NCBI GenBank assembly: GCA_965200825.1
Contig: OZ241385.1
Coordinates: 2,356,001-2,420,000 of the forward strand
Direction of reading: 5' to 3'
DNA length: 64,000 nucleotides
Source of the DNA: Bin80 sp026709335
GTDB taxonomy: Bacteria > Bacteroidota > Rhodothermia > Rhodothermales > Bin80
Below are positions 8,074 to 17,830 of the stretch, piece by piece. Made by a program: the position numbers and the translations under genes. Each line of letters opens with the position of its first letter. The stretch's first letter is position 1. The notes under the pieces were generated by a model, which saw nothing but the letters and a program-made list of their open reading frames with translations, ran no database searches and was not told the origin of the DNA.

Positions 8074-11037
8074 ATGAAATCACAGCCCGAATCTCTCTCG
8101 ACACTCTCTGACGTTGATATTCAGAAAGGACTGGCACCCGAACGTGTGTTTTCCAATGAGGGCGAAAACCCGCTTGATTCCGTTGAATGGGAACAGCGAG
8201 ATGCACTTATCAAGAACCCCCAGGGAGAATCTATATTTGAGCAGAGAGGAGTAGAATTCCCGAAAAGTTGGAGCCCCTTGGCAACGAATGTAGTCGCATC
8301 AAAGTATTTCTATGGAGATTTGGAGAATGTGCACATGGATCCGGATGAAGGTGGGCGGGAACACTCGCTTCGCCAACTGATCCATCGCGTGACGCGTACG
8401 ATTGCAGATTGGGGATACGAACAGGATTACTTTGCCTCTAAGAAGGATGCAGATTGCTTCTATGATGAGTTGACCTGGCTGTGTGTCAATCAGTACGGCG
8501 CCTTTAATTCTCCCGTCTGGTTTAACGTGGGGCTACATGATCGCTATGGTGTCCAGGATTCAGGGGGAAGAACAATTTGGGGTTGGGATGCAGAGCAGCA
8601 GGACGTTATGGATGTGGATCCATACGAGTATCCTCAGGGTTCAGCATGTTTCATCATTTCTGTAGAAGATTCAATTGATGATATCTGGAGTTTGATGAGT
8701 GAGAGTGCCAGGTTATTCAAATTTGGCTCTGGAGTTGGAGCAGACTGGTCGACCCTGCGATCCACACAGGAGAAACTTTCCGGCGGCGGTACCCCAAGTG
8801 GTCCAGTGAGTTTTATGCGGGTTCAGGATTCTACCGGGGGAACCATCAAGAGCGGAGGCAAGACCCGCCGAGCAGCCATTATGCAGACATTGAAGATCTG
8901 GCATCCGGATGTAGAGGAATTCATTAACGCGAAACAGGAAGAGGAAAAGAAAGCCTGGGCACTCATTGAACAGGGTTATGACGGATCATTTAACGGGCCT
9001 GCCTATGGTTCGGTGGCGTTCCAGAATGTAAATCAGTCTGTTCGGGTCAATGATGAATTCATGCATGCGGTGGATAAGGGAATGCCGTTTGGACTTCGAG
9101 AAGTCAAGACAGGAGATGTTGTCAGGCAGGTGGATGCCAGGCTTCTACTGGATCAGATTGCGGATGGAACATATGTTTGTGGAGACCCAGGTGTGCAGTA
9201 TGAAGATATCATCCAGAGATGGCATACCTGCAAAACGACAGGTCCTATCAACTCAAGCAACCCCTGCTCCGAGTACATGTTTCTGGATAATTCCGCATGC
9301 AATCTCGCGAGCCTGAACCTTCGGAAGTTTCAGCTGGAAAATGGTTCATTTGATGTGGAGCGGTTCAGGGCTGCGGTGAGAATATATATCACAGCTATGG
9401 AGATCATTGTTGATAATGCCGGATATCCGAGCGAAAGTATTGCCCGAAATAGCCATCTGTTCCGTCCTTTGGGGCTTGGCTTTGCAAACTTGGGGGCACT
9501 GTTGATGGCAATGGGACTACCCTATGACAGTGATCAAGGGCGTGCAGTCGCCGGAGCCATTATGGCCATCGAGCATGCAGAAGCCTATGCCCGCAGTGCG
9601 GAGATTGCTGCAAACCCCAAGATTGGCCCCTTTACCGGGTTTGCGGAGAACCGGGAAAGTATGTTGAATGTTATGCGTATGCACCGCGATGCCGTTGCCG
9701 AAATTGATGCGAGCTGTCCCGAATATCTGGTGAGTGCCGCGGAAGAATCTCTGGAGCGTATGGTTACTTTGGGAGAACAGTATGGCTATCGGAATTCACA
9801 GGTGACCGTTCTGGCACCCACCGGTACGATTGCCTTCATGATGGATTGTGATACCACAGGGATTGAGCCGGATATTGCACTGGTGAAATACAAGTTATTG
9901 GCAGGCAAAGGGGATGGCATGTTGAAGATTGTGAATCGTACCGTCCCGGAAGCACTTACCCGACTGGGGTATAATCAGGAGCAGATTACGGAGATCCTTG
10001 AGTATGTTAATGAGCATGATACCATTGAAGGGGCACCGGGCCTGGAAGAAGCGGACTTACCAGTATTTGATTGCGCATTCAAGCCGTTCAAGGGGACCCG
10101 TAGTGTTAGATCCATGGGACATATCCGTATGATGGCAGCCTGTCAACCCTTCGTATCTGGTGCAATTTCGAAGACGGTGAATATGCCGGAGGATGTGACC
10201 TCGGAAGAAATCAGCCATGCATATATGGAAGGATGGCGCCTGGGCCTGAAAGCATTGGCTATTTATCGTGAGAACTCCAAGCGTAGCCAGCCTTTATCCA
10301 CTTCCAAAGGAGGAAACACGAAAGTAGCAGCTTCGGGAGACGGATTACCGACGGAAGCAGAAATCGCGAACCCCCGTGTTATCTATAAATCGACACGCAA
10401 GCGTCTTCCTGATGAGCGAGAGTCCCTGACTCATAAATTCAGTGTGAGTGGTCATGAAGGATATTTGCATGTAGGGCTCTATCCGGAGACAAAGCTTCCA
10501 GGCGAGATCTTTATTACGATGGCGAAAGAGGGGAGCACGATATCTGGGCTCATGGATGCTTTTGCAACGAGCATTTCAATTGCCCTGCAATACGGAGTTC
10601 CACTGGAAGATTTGTGTTCCAAATTCAGTTTCATGCGCTTTGAGCCGAGCGGGTATACGAATAATCGGAAGATTCCAATGGCCATGTCCATCATGGACTA
10701 CATCTTCCGCTATTTATCCATCACGTTTTTGGAGAAGCCTGTCATTCCGGATGATATCAAAGAGGCAGTTTCAGATTTTGAGTCAACAGCTCAGGATCCG
10801 CTAGATGATGTGAAGGAATTGCCGGTGGAGACAGAAATGGTTCCGGCCGATCCTGTGGGGACAGTAACAGCTGGAAAAGTACTACGAACAGTTGGGGAAG
10901 TACGGCCTTTGAGCGTAAATGGCACATATCAAAATCAGGACGATTCACCAATTTGTTCAACCTGTGGGGCGATTACCGTGCGGAGCGGGGCCTGCTATGT
11001 CTGTTTACAGTGTGGAACCTCTAGCGGTTGTGGCTGA
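8074..11037 (+). CDS. nrdJ: adenosylcobalamin-dependent (class II) ribonucleoside-diphosphate reductase
   Basis: A 987-residue enzyme that makes deoxyribonucleotides using a B12-generated radical in the cytoplasm. Recognised parts are the N-terminal GAFNSPVWFNVG and QGSACFI blocks, the glycine-rich GSGVGADWSTLR loop, active-site NPCSEYMFLDNSACNLASLNL-type text (Cys/Glu/Asn), the PTGTIAFMMDCDTTGIEPD phosphate-binding block, and a C-terminal cysteine tail (CSTCG, CYVCLQCG, SGCG) that recycles the active-site disulfide and may bind zinc. Length fits the large NrdJ class. It works without oxygen or a separate radical subunit and implies B12 supply. A divergent hypothetical gene lies upstream and a hairpin repeat downstream. 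Confidence 0.95.
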   Translation: MKSQPESLSTLSDVDIQKGLAPERVFSNEGENPLDSVEWEQRDALIKNPQGESIFEQRGVEFPKSWSPLATNVVASKYFYGDLENVHMDPDEGGREHSLRQLIHRVTRTIADWGYEQDYFASKKDADCFYDELTWLCVNQYGAFNSPVWFNVGLHDRYGVQDSGGRTIWGWDAEQQDVMDVDPYEYPQGSACFIISVEDSIDDIWSLMSESARLFKFGSGVGADWSTLRSTQEKLSGGGTPSGPVSFMRVQDSTGGTIKSGGKTRRAAIMQTLKIWHPDVEEFINAKQEEEKKAWALIEQGYDGSFNGPAYGSVAFQNVNQSVRVNDEFMHAVDKGMPFGLREVKTGDVVRQVDARLLLDQIADGTYVCGDPGVQYEDIIQRWHTCKTTGPINSSNPCSEYMFLDNSACNLASLNLRKFQLENGSFDVERFRAAVRIYITAMEIIVDNAGYPSESIARNSHLFRPLGLGFANLGALLMAMGLPYDSDQGRAVAGAIMAIEHAEAYARSAEIAANPKIGPFTGFAENRESMLNVMRMHRDAVAEIDASCPEYLVSAAEESLERMVTLGEQYGYRNSQVTVLAPTGTIAFMMDCDTTGIEPDIALVKYKLLAGKGDGMLKIVNRTVPEALTRLGYNQEQITEILEYVNEHDTIEGAPGLEEADLPVFDCAFKPFKGTRSVRSMGHIRMMAACQPFVSGAISKTVNMPEDVTSEEISHAYMEGWRLGLKALAIYRENSKRSQPLSTSKGGNTKVAASGDGLPTEAEIANPRVIYKSTRKRLPDERESLTHKFSVSGHEGYLHVGLYPETKLPGEIFITMAKEGSTISGLMDAFATSISIALQYGVPLEDLCSKFSFMRFEPSGYTNNRKIPMAMSIMDYIFRYLSITFLEKPVIPDDIKEAVSDFESTAQDPLDDVKELPVETEMVPADPVGTVTAGKVLRTVGEVRPLSVNGTYQNQDDSPICSTCGAITVRSGACYVCLQCGTSSGCG

Positions 11038-11451
11038 TTGGTTATGCATCCATGAGATGAAGATATCCATTTAGCGATCTCCTGCAGGCTACCTTACCCC
11101 ATTGGTTGCAGTTATGATATGTTTTTCACGGGCGAGATGCCCGCACGGCTATAAGATCTAAGGTAGGTTTTATAGCCGTGCGGTATGGTGTACGGCCTTC
11201 TGTGCTCGCGTGAGCGTGTCGGTCGCTCGTTATTGAAATTTTTGCCTGCGTGGAGCTTATCCTGCTGAGCTTCTCTCAGGTGGTGGATTTTTGTATTCTT
11301 GGTGGTTCCTGATTCTTTCATGCATTGGATGAAACGTGATCTCAGTAGATCGCCATGTCTGGAAAAATGTATAGTATTCAGAGATATTAAGTCTGCAATC
11401 TTATTTTTATCCAGCAGTCAATTATCTGTCTACAACGGCCATGGTCAAATC
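11038..11451. other. intergenic stretch with strong palindromic repeat
   Basis: No supported gene between nrdJ and the subtilisin. It contains the hairpin at 11141-11183, a smaller CGGGC/GCCCG palindrome just before it (11129-11143), and GC-rich text to about 11230 that differs from the neighbouring leader. The first 51 codons read as open ahead of the subtilisin ATG (from 11299) look untranslated. Confidence 0.5.
11141..11183. repeat. perfect 14-bp inverted repeat, 15-nt loop
   Basis: CCGCACGGCTATAA at 11141-11154 is the exact reverse complement of TTATAGCCGTGCGG at 11170-11183. It could act as a transcript-end hairpin for nrdJ, but no T-run follows, and with the adjoining GGGCGAGATGCCCG palindrome it looks more like a dispersed intergenic palindromic (REP-like) element. 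Confidence 0.7.
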
Positions 11452-14400
11452 ATGCCAAAGAAGCGCATAATAGGAGAAATGCTTCTGTTTGCTCTACTCT
11501 CAACTGCACCCATCGCATTGGGGCAGAACAGGGGAGTGGCAGAACATGTACCGAATGTCGTTGTGGTTCAGTTTGAGTCGAATGTTTTTATCCAGCACAA
11601 GTCGGTAACTACAGGGCTGCAGAGATTCGATCAGAAAGCATCCCAGTACGGGGTACATTCGATTGAGCGAGTATTTCCGTTTCTGGATCACGTGGAGCCC
11701 AATCCGAAGACGCGCTATAATTTGATGGCTCTTCGCCGGACCTACTATGTGCGGTATGAATCAGAGATCGCTCCCGTACAGGTTGCAAAAGATTTACATA
11801 TAGCATCGGGTGTGGCCTATGCTGAGCCCGTAGTGGTCAATCACATACAAGTTCTCCATCAAGCGATCCCGAATGATAATGGATTTTGGAGACAATCAGA
11901 GCTTCATGCATTACGCCTTCCCGATGCATGGGATATAGTTAAGGGTGAAGATGGATTCCCGAGGGTCGTGATTGCGATTGTAGACACGGGCACCGAATGG
12001 GAGCATGAAGATCTTCTTGCGAACGTGTGGACAAATCCAGGCGAAATTGCAAATAATGGTGTTGATGATGACGGGAACGGGTTTATTGATGATGTACATG
12101 GAGTCAATTTTCAGGATGATGACGAGGAAAATAATGATCCCTCGCCTGACTCGCAGTTTGAAGGCTGGAGACATGGTACGTTTGTAACAGGAGCAACAGG
12201 TGCAGTAACCGATAATAGGATCGGAATCGCGGGAGCAGCCTGGAATGCAGAGATCATGCACATCAATGCCGGTTGCAGTGAGCGAGATCAGATTTGTTAT
12301 GGATATGAAGGAATCCTTTATGCAGCTGCCAATGGGGCACATATCATCAATGCGAGTTGGGGCAGTCCAAGATATTCTGAAGATGTCGTGAATTTCGTGA
12401 ATCAATCTCTTGCCTTGGCCACTGATATGGGATCTCTTATCGTGGCTGCGGCTGGCAATGACGAGAGATTTCTTGATGAGAGCTATCCTAATTATCCAGC
12501 ATTTCATCCTCGCGTGTTGTCGGTAGGGGCAACCGAGAACCAGTTACGTACACTCGCCGATTTTTCAAACTATGGCAAGGATAGGATGGTTTTTGCTCCG
12601 GGTGAATTGATCATAACGACTGGACCAGATAACTCATACTATCGTGTGTCGGGAACGTCTATGGCGTCTCCACTTGTAGCCGGGGTGGCAACATTGGTGA
12701 AGACGAGATATCCCGATATGCCTCCAGATTTATTGCGTGAGTATATCCAAGTTACAACTGAAAACATTGATGCCGAAAACCCTCTATACGCAGGTGGGTT
12801 AGGAGGCGGTTTTGTGAATGCATTTGCTACCGTTCAAAAATCTCCCTTTTCCCCGGCGATTCAACTTGAGCGCTGGACATGGGTAGATGATGACCGCAAT
12901 GGTGCAATCTCTGCTGGTGATGAAGTGACAGTGACGGTTGTTTTTAGGAATTATCTAGTTGATGCCCGGAAACTCCGGGTACAGCTTATAGAAGAAGAAC
13001 CCTACCCGTTCCTAAACTGGCGCAGGCGCGAGGTAGATGTTGGATTTCTCGGTGCAGGCGACTCGGTTCGTGTTGATTTCGAATTCCAGGTAGCAGCTGA
13101 CGCTCCGGCTAACCAAGAAGTTCGGCTGTCTGCTCATATTCAGGATAGCGGGTATGAGGACTCCGTAGGTACGCTGAATTTTATTCTGAAGGAATCGGCT
13201 TTGGTAACCTTTCAAGCCTTGAGCACATTATATACTTCAACAAACGGAGATGAATGGACGAATAACTCAGGCTGGGAAATTGGTTCTATACCCGATGGAA
13301 TTGAGTCTTTTCAGCAGTGGTACGGTCTTACCGTTGCCGACGGGTTGTTGATTGAGTTGGATTTGTCTGAAAATAATCTCAAAGGAGAACTTCCAAGTGA
13401 AATTCAGAATTTGGTCAACTTGGAGTTACTATCGCTGATATCCAATGATCTTGTTGGTCCGATCCCGATGGGATTGGGTAATCTGAGGAAGCTGGAGCAC
13501 TTGGAGATTGGCTCCAATCAGCTAACTGGAAATATTTCTGTCGAACTCGGTGAGCTGTCAAGGATAGAAACTCTGGATCTAAGCGAAAATCAGCTGGTTG
13601 GCAAGATTCCACTGGTACTGGGTAACCTGTCACAATTAGAGTTGCTAAGGCTACAGAAAAATGCTCTGACCGGTGACGTTCCACCAGAACTGGGCAACTT
13701 GTCGGAATTGCAGGAACTGCGACTAAATGAGAACAACCTCTCCGGACAACTCCCTCGGAGTCTGTTGAATTTGCAACATCTTCACACGCTTCACTTTAGC
13801 GATGCCGGGGTTTGTGCACCCGCCGACGATGATTTTCAGACATGGCTAAATGGTATCTCGGATGTAGATGGTCCCACATGCGTTAAAGTATCGTTTTCAA
13901 AAGATATTTCGGATCAGGTCTATCCACGGTCATTTCCGATCGAGCCATTGATTCTCCCCGAAGCTATCGGTGGAACTCCACCAATCTCCTATACCCTAAC
14001 TCCTGTACTACCAGAGGGATTGAGCTTTGATTCTGTCACACGAACAATTCGCGGGACGCCTTCAGAAGTTATGATACCCGTGACTCTTACCTACACCGCG
14101 ACGGATGTAAACGGATTAAAAGACAGTCTGACGTTTACGATTGAAGTGTATCAGCTGGAGTTTATCGGGAGTGTTGATAACCAATCTTATCCGCGCACCC
14201 ATTTGATTATGCCACTCATGTTGCCCGAAGCTTCAGGAGTTTCTCCGATTTCGTACACGCTTGTTCCCGCGCTGCCGGAGGGGCTCAGTTTTGATGCATC
14301 GACTCGCACAATTTTCGGGACACCAACAGAGGTTACTCCACCTGTCTCGTTCGATTTCACGGCCGCTGATGTAAATGGCTCATGGGACAGCATGACATTT

Positions 14401-14727
14401 ACGATTGAAGTTTTTTCACCGGTGGCATCCGAGAATGAATCTTTACCCGAGAAATTTACCATGCATGCTAATTATCCAAATCCTTTTCAGGATATGACGC
14501 ATTTGGTATTTGACCTTCCCTGGACAGCAGAAGTGCAGTTAGAGGTGTTGAACGTGATGGGACAGCATATGATGACGATTCCGGCTGTAAGCATCTCTGC
14601 AGGCTGGCAGCAGGAAATAAAGTTGGACGGGAATTTGCTTCCATCGGGTCTTTACCTGTATCGCCTGACTGTCACATCCCCTCGAAACAGTCTAGTACAT
14701 GTTGATCATTTTATGCGCATCCGATGA
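11452..14727 (+). CDS. T9SS-secreted subtilisin-like (S8) protease with LRR and Ig-like domains
   Basis: A 1,091-residue secreted serine protease if started at the ATG at 11452, which opens directly into a signal peptide (MPKKRIIGEMLLFALL, cleavage near ALGQ); the frame is open further upstream but that part looks non-coding. Catalytic triad: Asp178 (IVDTGTEWEHED), His241 (WRHGTFVTG), Ser403 (SGTSMASP), with oxyanion Asn336 (AAGND). After it come a beta-rich linker, plant-type leucine-rich repeats at about 585-785 beginning LYTSTNGDEWTNNSGW, two putative Ig (He_PIG-type) repeats at about 815-990 (both with LPEGLSFD and GTP), and a T9SS sorting domain (NYPNPF, GLYLYRLTV) at the end. It stands alone; a role in digesting extracellular protein or in surface interaction is inferred. 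Confidence 0.9.
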   Translation: MPKKRIIGEMLLFALLSTAPIALGQNRGVAEHVPNVVVVQFESNVFIQHKSVTTGLQRFDQKASQYGVHSIERVFPFLDHVEPNPKTRYNLMALRRTYYVRYESEIAPVQVAKDLHIASGVAYAEPVVVNHIQVLHQAIPNDNGFWRQSELHALRLPDAWDIVKGEDGFPRVVIAIVDTGTEWEHEDLLANVWTNPGEIANNGVDDDGNGFIDDVHGVNFQDDDEENNDPSPDSQFEGWRHGTFVTGATGAVTDNRIGIAGAAWNAEIMHINAGCSERDQICYGYEGILYAAANGAHIINASWGSPRYSEDVVNFVNQSLALATDMGSLIVAAAGNDERFLDESYPNYPAFHPRVLSVGATENQLRTLADFSNYGKDRMVFAPGELIITTGPDNSYYRVSGTSMASPLVAGVATLVKTRYPDMPPDLLREYIQVTTENIDAENPLYAGGLGGGFVNAFATVQKSPFSPAIQLERWTWVDDDRNGAISAGDEVTVTVVFRNYLVDARKLRVQLIEEEPYPFLNWRRREVDVGFLGAGDSVRVDFEFQVAADAPANQEVRLSAHIQDSGYEDSVGTLNFILKESALVTFQALSTLYTSTNGDEWTNNSGWEIGSIPDGIESFQQWYGLTVADGLLIELDLSENNLKGELPSEIQNLVNLELLSLISNDLVGPIPMGLGNLRKLEHLEIGSNQLTGNISVELGELSRIETLDLSENQLVGKIPLVLGNLSQLELLRLQKNALTGDVPPELGNLSELQELRLNENNLSGQLPRSLLNLQHLHTLHFSDAGVCAPADDDFQTWLNGISDVDGPTCVKVSFSKDISDQVYPRSFPIEPLILPEAIGGTPPISYTLTPVLPEGLSFDSVTRTIRGTPSEVMIPVTLTYTATDVNGLKDSLTFTIEVYQLEFIGSVDNQSYPRTHLIMPLMLPEASGVSPISYTLVPALPEGLSFDASTRTIFGTPTEVTPPVSFDFTAADVNGSWDSMTFTIEVFSPVASENESLPEKFTMHANYPNPFQDMTHLVFDLPWTAEVQLEVLNVMGQHMMTIPAVSISAGWQQEIKLDGNLLPSGLYLYRLTVTSPRNSLVHVDHFMRIR

Positions 14728-14796
14728 TGTGATAGAGGCCATAATCAGGCAGGATCTATTTGCCCTATTGCTATCAAGGACTAAGGTAGCAGCTTC

Positions 14797-16254
14797 TCAA
14801 CGTGTGAAAAGTTTCTCTTTCCAGATTGCAAGGCCAAAGTAGCAGGAGGCTCCCAGAGCAAGAGATCCCGTAGTGATCCATTTGTTTCCGAGAAATAAGG
14901 CACCAATAATGGGGAGCAATCCAGGTAGTGATATCAGAAAAAAGTCGCGATACGGAGCAATCCATTCTCTCCACGGAACTCCTGCCAACCTCAGAATTAC
15001 GCACAGCTGAATTCCTCGTACAAGTGTACCTGTCACGCCACCCGCAATCAGCATGGCATCAATGTCTCCTGTTTGCCCTCCCCAGATCAAGGCGGACGAC
15101 AGGCATACCAAAAGGAGCAGTGCCATGAGAAAATCAAGGCGCTGGTGCTCGGTGACATCGTAGACCCGTGTCAGTGGAGATACGACTGATCCGAGAACCA
15201 GCCAAGATCCAATATAGGTTGCATAGATTCCGGTTTGCCGATGGGGCTCCCCCAGCCATAACTCGAAAAAATCTGGTCCGGCAAGCATTACAGCCAGCAC
15301 TGGAAAAAATCCAATCATGATCAGGCGGCGATGAACCAGCGAGGTGATTGAGGCGAGGTTACCAGAAAACTGTGCCTCAGCTGCACTGATAAAAAAGGGA
15401 TGAGCTACCGAACGGGATATATAGGAAATTGGAATTGCAATCGCAGCGAAAGCAATTCCATAAAAACCGAGTGCTTCTTCAGAAATCTCAGATGCGAAAA
15501 AGAATGGAACCAAGAGCACGACCAGATGCCCCATCAAGGCTCCAATCATAGATGAGGGTGTCGAAAACAGTGCAAAGCGCCGATAACGAATTGCAGCCTG
15601 AATCATGCCCCTCCAGTTCAATGCTGCACGAATTGCAGTGCCACTACGACGAAGTGCAACCCAGATAAAGAATACACAGGAAACAAAATGGCCAAAAATA
15701 AATCCACCGATATGTCCAGCTTCATTCGCGTTGATCGGCGGAATACCTGCCCCGATACGTCCAAGCACCATGGATAATGTCAGGCTCACATGACCTGCAC
15801 TGATATGTCGGAATGCTCGTTTACGGACCAACCAGAATTCTGCAATTTTGCCGGATCGCATAAAAATCAAGGCGAGTGGTATCAGGGGCAGGTAAGGGGC
15901 AATTGCCGGGAAATTTAGGAATGCAGCAATTTCATTGCTCCAGATCGAGAGAATGGCAAGAAGAGATGCGCTCACCATCATCACTGAGCAGGATAACCAG
16001 ATAAGCACGGCAGCATCCTCATCTTTTTTTGGAAGCATCAGTGCATCTTCGTAGCGCAGTGAAGCAATTGCACCTACGAGTCCAATTATCGTGACAAAAT
16101 ATTTTCCGATGCCCAGTTCTGAGGGTAGATACAGGCGTGTGATGATTCCCAGGGCCAGATAACCAATCACCATTACGATTCCAGCACCAGAGAGCAGGGT
16201 CAAGGCAGGCCCTCTGAGACCCTCTGTCGAAAATAAACGGCTGAGTCGCTTCAT
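14797..16254 (-). CDS. polysaccharide flippase (Wzx/MATE-like oligosaccharide transporter)
   Basis: A 485-residue inner-membrane protein with about 12 or more hydrophobic segments across its length. It starts MKRLSRLFSTEGLRGPAL and has LRYEDALMLPKKDEDA after the second segment, text typical of lipopolysaccharide/O-antigen flippases of the PST family. It would move lipid-linked oligosaccharide across the membrane. It overlaps the stop of the upstream DUF6798-like membrane gene by 4 bp, and that gene follows the GNAT gene by 2 bp, so the three are one operon concerned with the envelope. The substrate is unknown. Confidence 0.82.
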   Translation of the reverse strand: MKRLSRLFSTEGLRGPALTLLSGAGIVMVIGYLALGIITRLYLPSELGIGKYFVTIIGLVGAIASLRYEDALMLPKKDEDAAVLIWLSCSVMMVSASLLAILSIWSNEIAAFLNFPAIAPYLPLIPLALIFMRSGKIAEFWLVRKRAFRHISAGHVSLTLSMVLGRIGAGIPPINANEAGHIGGFIFGHFVSCVFFIWVALRRSGTAIRAALNWRGMIQAAIRYRRFALFSTPSSMIGALMGHLVVLLVPFFFASEISEEALGFYGIAFAAIAIPISYISRSVAHPFFISAAEAQFSGNLASITSLVHRRLIMIGFFPVLAVMLAGPDFFELWLGEPHRQTGIYATYIGSWLVLGSVVSPLTRVYDVTEHQRLDFLMALLLLVCLSSALIWGGQTGDIDAMLIAGGVTGTLVRGIQLCVILRLAGVPWREWIAPYRDFFLISLPGLLPIIGALFLGNKWITTGSLALGASCYFGLAIWKEKLFTR

Positions 16255-17828
16255 GGCTGAGGTTTAATGCGCCATACGTTCCAGTAGCCTGCTTGATAAG
16301 CAGATTCAAATCCTTCCGGGGCTTTGGCGTCCTTTCGTACGATATATTCAAAATTGTATTTTTCAGCCAGACGTTGAATTTCCTGAACTGGAAGTGCAAA
16401 ATATGCGCTATCCAGAACAGACATGATCGGTGCTCCGCCGCGTTGCGGTGGAGAGATCGGAGCCATATCAAGCAGTCTTGTAAACCATTGTGTCATGTAG
16501 GGCTGATGGAAGGGGACCGCCTTGAAACTCACGACTACGGCGCGCTGTCCCTGAGATCTGAAGTGCGCCCACTGAGGGGGGACAGCAAAAACGGCATCCA
16601 CCTCGGTTGAATCACGCGCCCATACTGCAACCTGCTCTGCAGAACCGGACACCGAAGTCGGGCGGATGCCCAGCGCGTCCGGGGAAATCAGAAGTAGCGT
16701 GGCAGCGATGAGTAGAGTGCCACCAAATGCGTAGTGGCCATGATCAAAAAAAGCGGTAAGGGTACGTCGACAGAATTTGAGAATCATCCGAGAGAGTGCA
16801 TTGGCTATCAAGATGACGCAGAACACCTTGACCAATACAGTCAGCTTGAATAGCTGTAATCTGGTAATAGGATCAATACGCAAGATTTCCGTGCACAAAA
16901 AAGAGAAGATGCAAAGTACACCGATCACAATCAGTGACCGTCTAACAAGCATATGGTGAACTTTGGGAAGCTGAGAAAATACTGCGAGCCCCAGTACAAG
17001 CAGGACTGTGAATCCAACCACAGACTCCAGAGGAAATGAACTCGGCATGTAATGGTGGGGAGCCCGAAATTCAAACAGGATATAAAAGTAGGACCAGAGT
17101 CCATCCGGATGAGGTCGGGAAAACTGGAACCAAATGAGCGGCCCCAGGGCAGGCAGGGCAGAGAGGGTAAACCAGCCTGCGAACATGGATGGACGTCGCA
17201 CAGACCATCCATGTTTCCAAAGCAGCATAAGGGTACAGATCAGTCCCGTTTGCAAACCGACCAGCGCCTGAATCCAGGTAGCAATCCCCATCAACAGTGC
17301 AGCTCGTCCAGTTTGGCCACGTACAAAATGTAGCAATCCCCATAAGCTGAATGTCCAGGCCGGAATACTGGGGGTAAGAATCCAGGTTACGAGATCATTC
17401 CCTCCCAAGGTAAATTTGGGTGGGAGTAAGAGGGCTAAAATCACGCAGATCGTTGCTGCCAACCGTTCACGAGTCAACTGTAGACCAAGGGCGTATAACG
17501 CCATACTGGTTCCAAACCAACTGGCCACATAGATGCCAAGGATCGTCGCATAGGGGCCAAACAATTTGGCAGGTAACCAAGCGATCCATACAAATAAGGT
17601 TCGGGGACCAAAGGTCTCTGTCTGGACATTCACAAACCAGTCCGATCGGTAAAGGCTCGGATCCAGCAGGTGCATGAGGTAGGGCAAGATCTCATCCTGA
17701 TCACTGATGGCGTAGTCATATCCACGCCAGAAGAAATATAAGGTGAGAGTCAGCAGAGGCAGATAAAATGGCGGGCGCATGCCCATTCCTGTCAGTAGCC
17801 GTTGCCACCGACCCGTGCGAATCTGCAT
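16251..17828 (-). CDS. polytopic membrane protein, DUF6798-like
   Basis: A 525-residue protein with about ten to eleven hydrophobic segments up to residue 390, then a soluble tail. An early acidic pair in SDQDEILPYL, then LDPSLYRSDWF, resembles GT-C-like membrane proteins. The tail (AVPPQWAHFRSQGQRAVVV, then FKAVPF and EW/QWFTRLLDM-like text) is what I associate with DUF6798. No function is established. It lies between a GNAT protein and a flippase with 2- and 4-bp junctions, so a role in building or modifying a surface polymer is a reasonable inference. Confidence 0.65.
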   Translation of the reverse strand: MQIRTGRWQRLLTGMGMRPPFYLPLLTLTLYFFWRGYDYAISDQDEILPYLMHLLDPSLYRSDWFVNVQTETFGPRTLFVWIAWLPAKLFGPYATILGIYVASWFGTSMALYALGLQLTRERLAATICVILALLLPPKFTLGGNDLVTWILTPSIPAWTFSLWGLLHFVRGQTGRAALLMGIATWIQALVGLQTGLICTLMLLWKHGWSVRRPSMFAGWFTLSALPALGPLIWFQFSRPHPDGLWSYFYILFEFRAPHHYMPSSFPLESVVGFTVLLVLGLAVFSQLPKVHHMLVRRSLIVIGVLCIFSFLCTEILRIDPITRLQLFKLTVLVKVFCVILIANALSRMILKFCRRTLTAFFDHGHYAFGGTLLIAATLLLISPDALGIRPTSVSGSAEQVAVWARDSTEVDAVFAVPPQWAHFRSQGQRAVVVSFKAVPFHQPYMTQWFTRLLDMAPISPPQRGGAPIMSVLDSAYFALPVQEIQRLAEKYNFEYIVRKDAKAPEGFESAYQAGYWNVWRIKPQP

Positions 17829-17830
17829 GA

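Noticed and set aside
11112..11321. 69-codon minus-strand frame between nrdJ and subtilisin
   Set aside because: It spans the palindromic repeat and has repeat-derived, non-protein-like composition.
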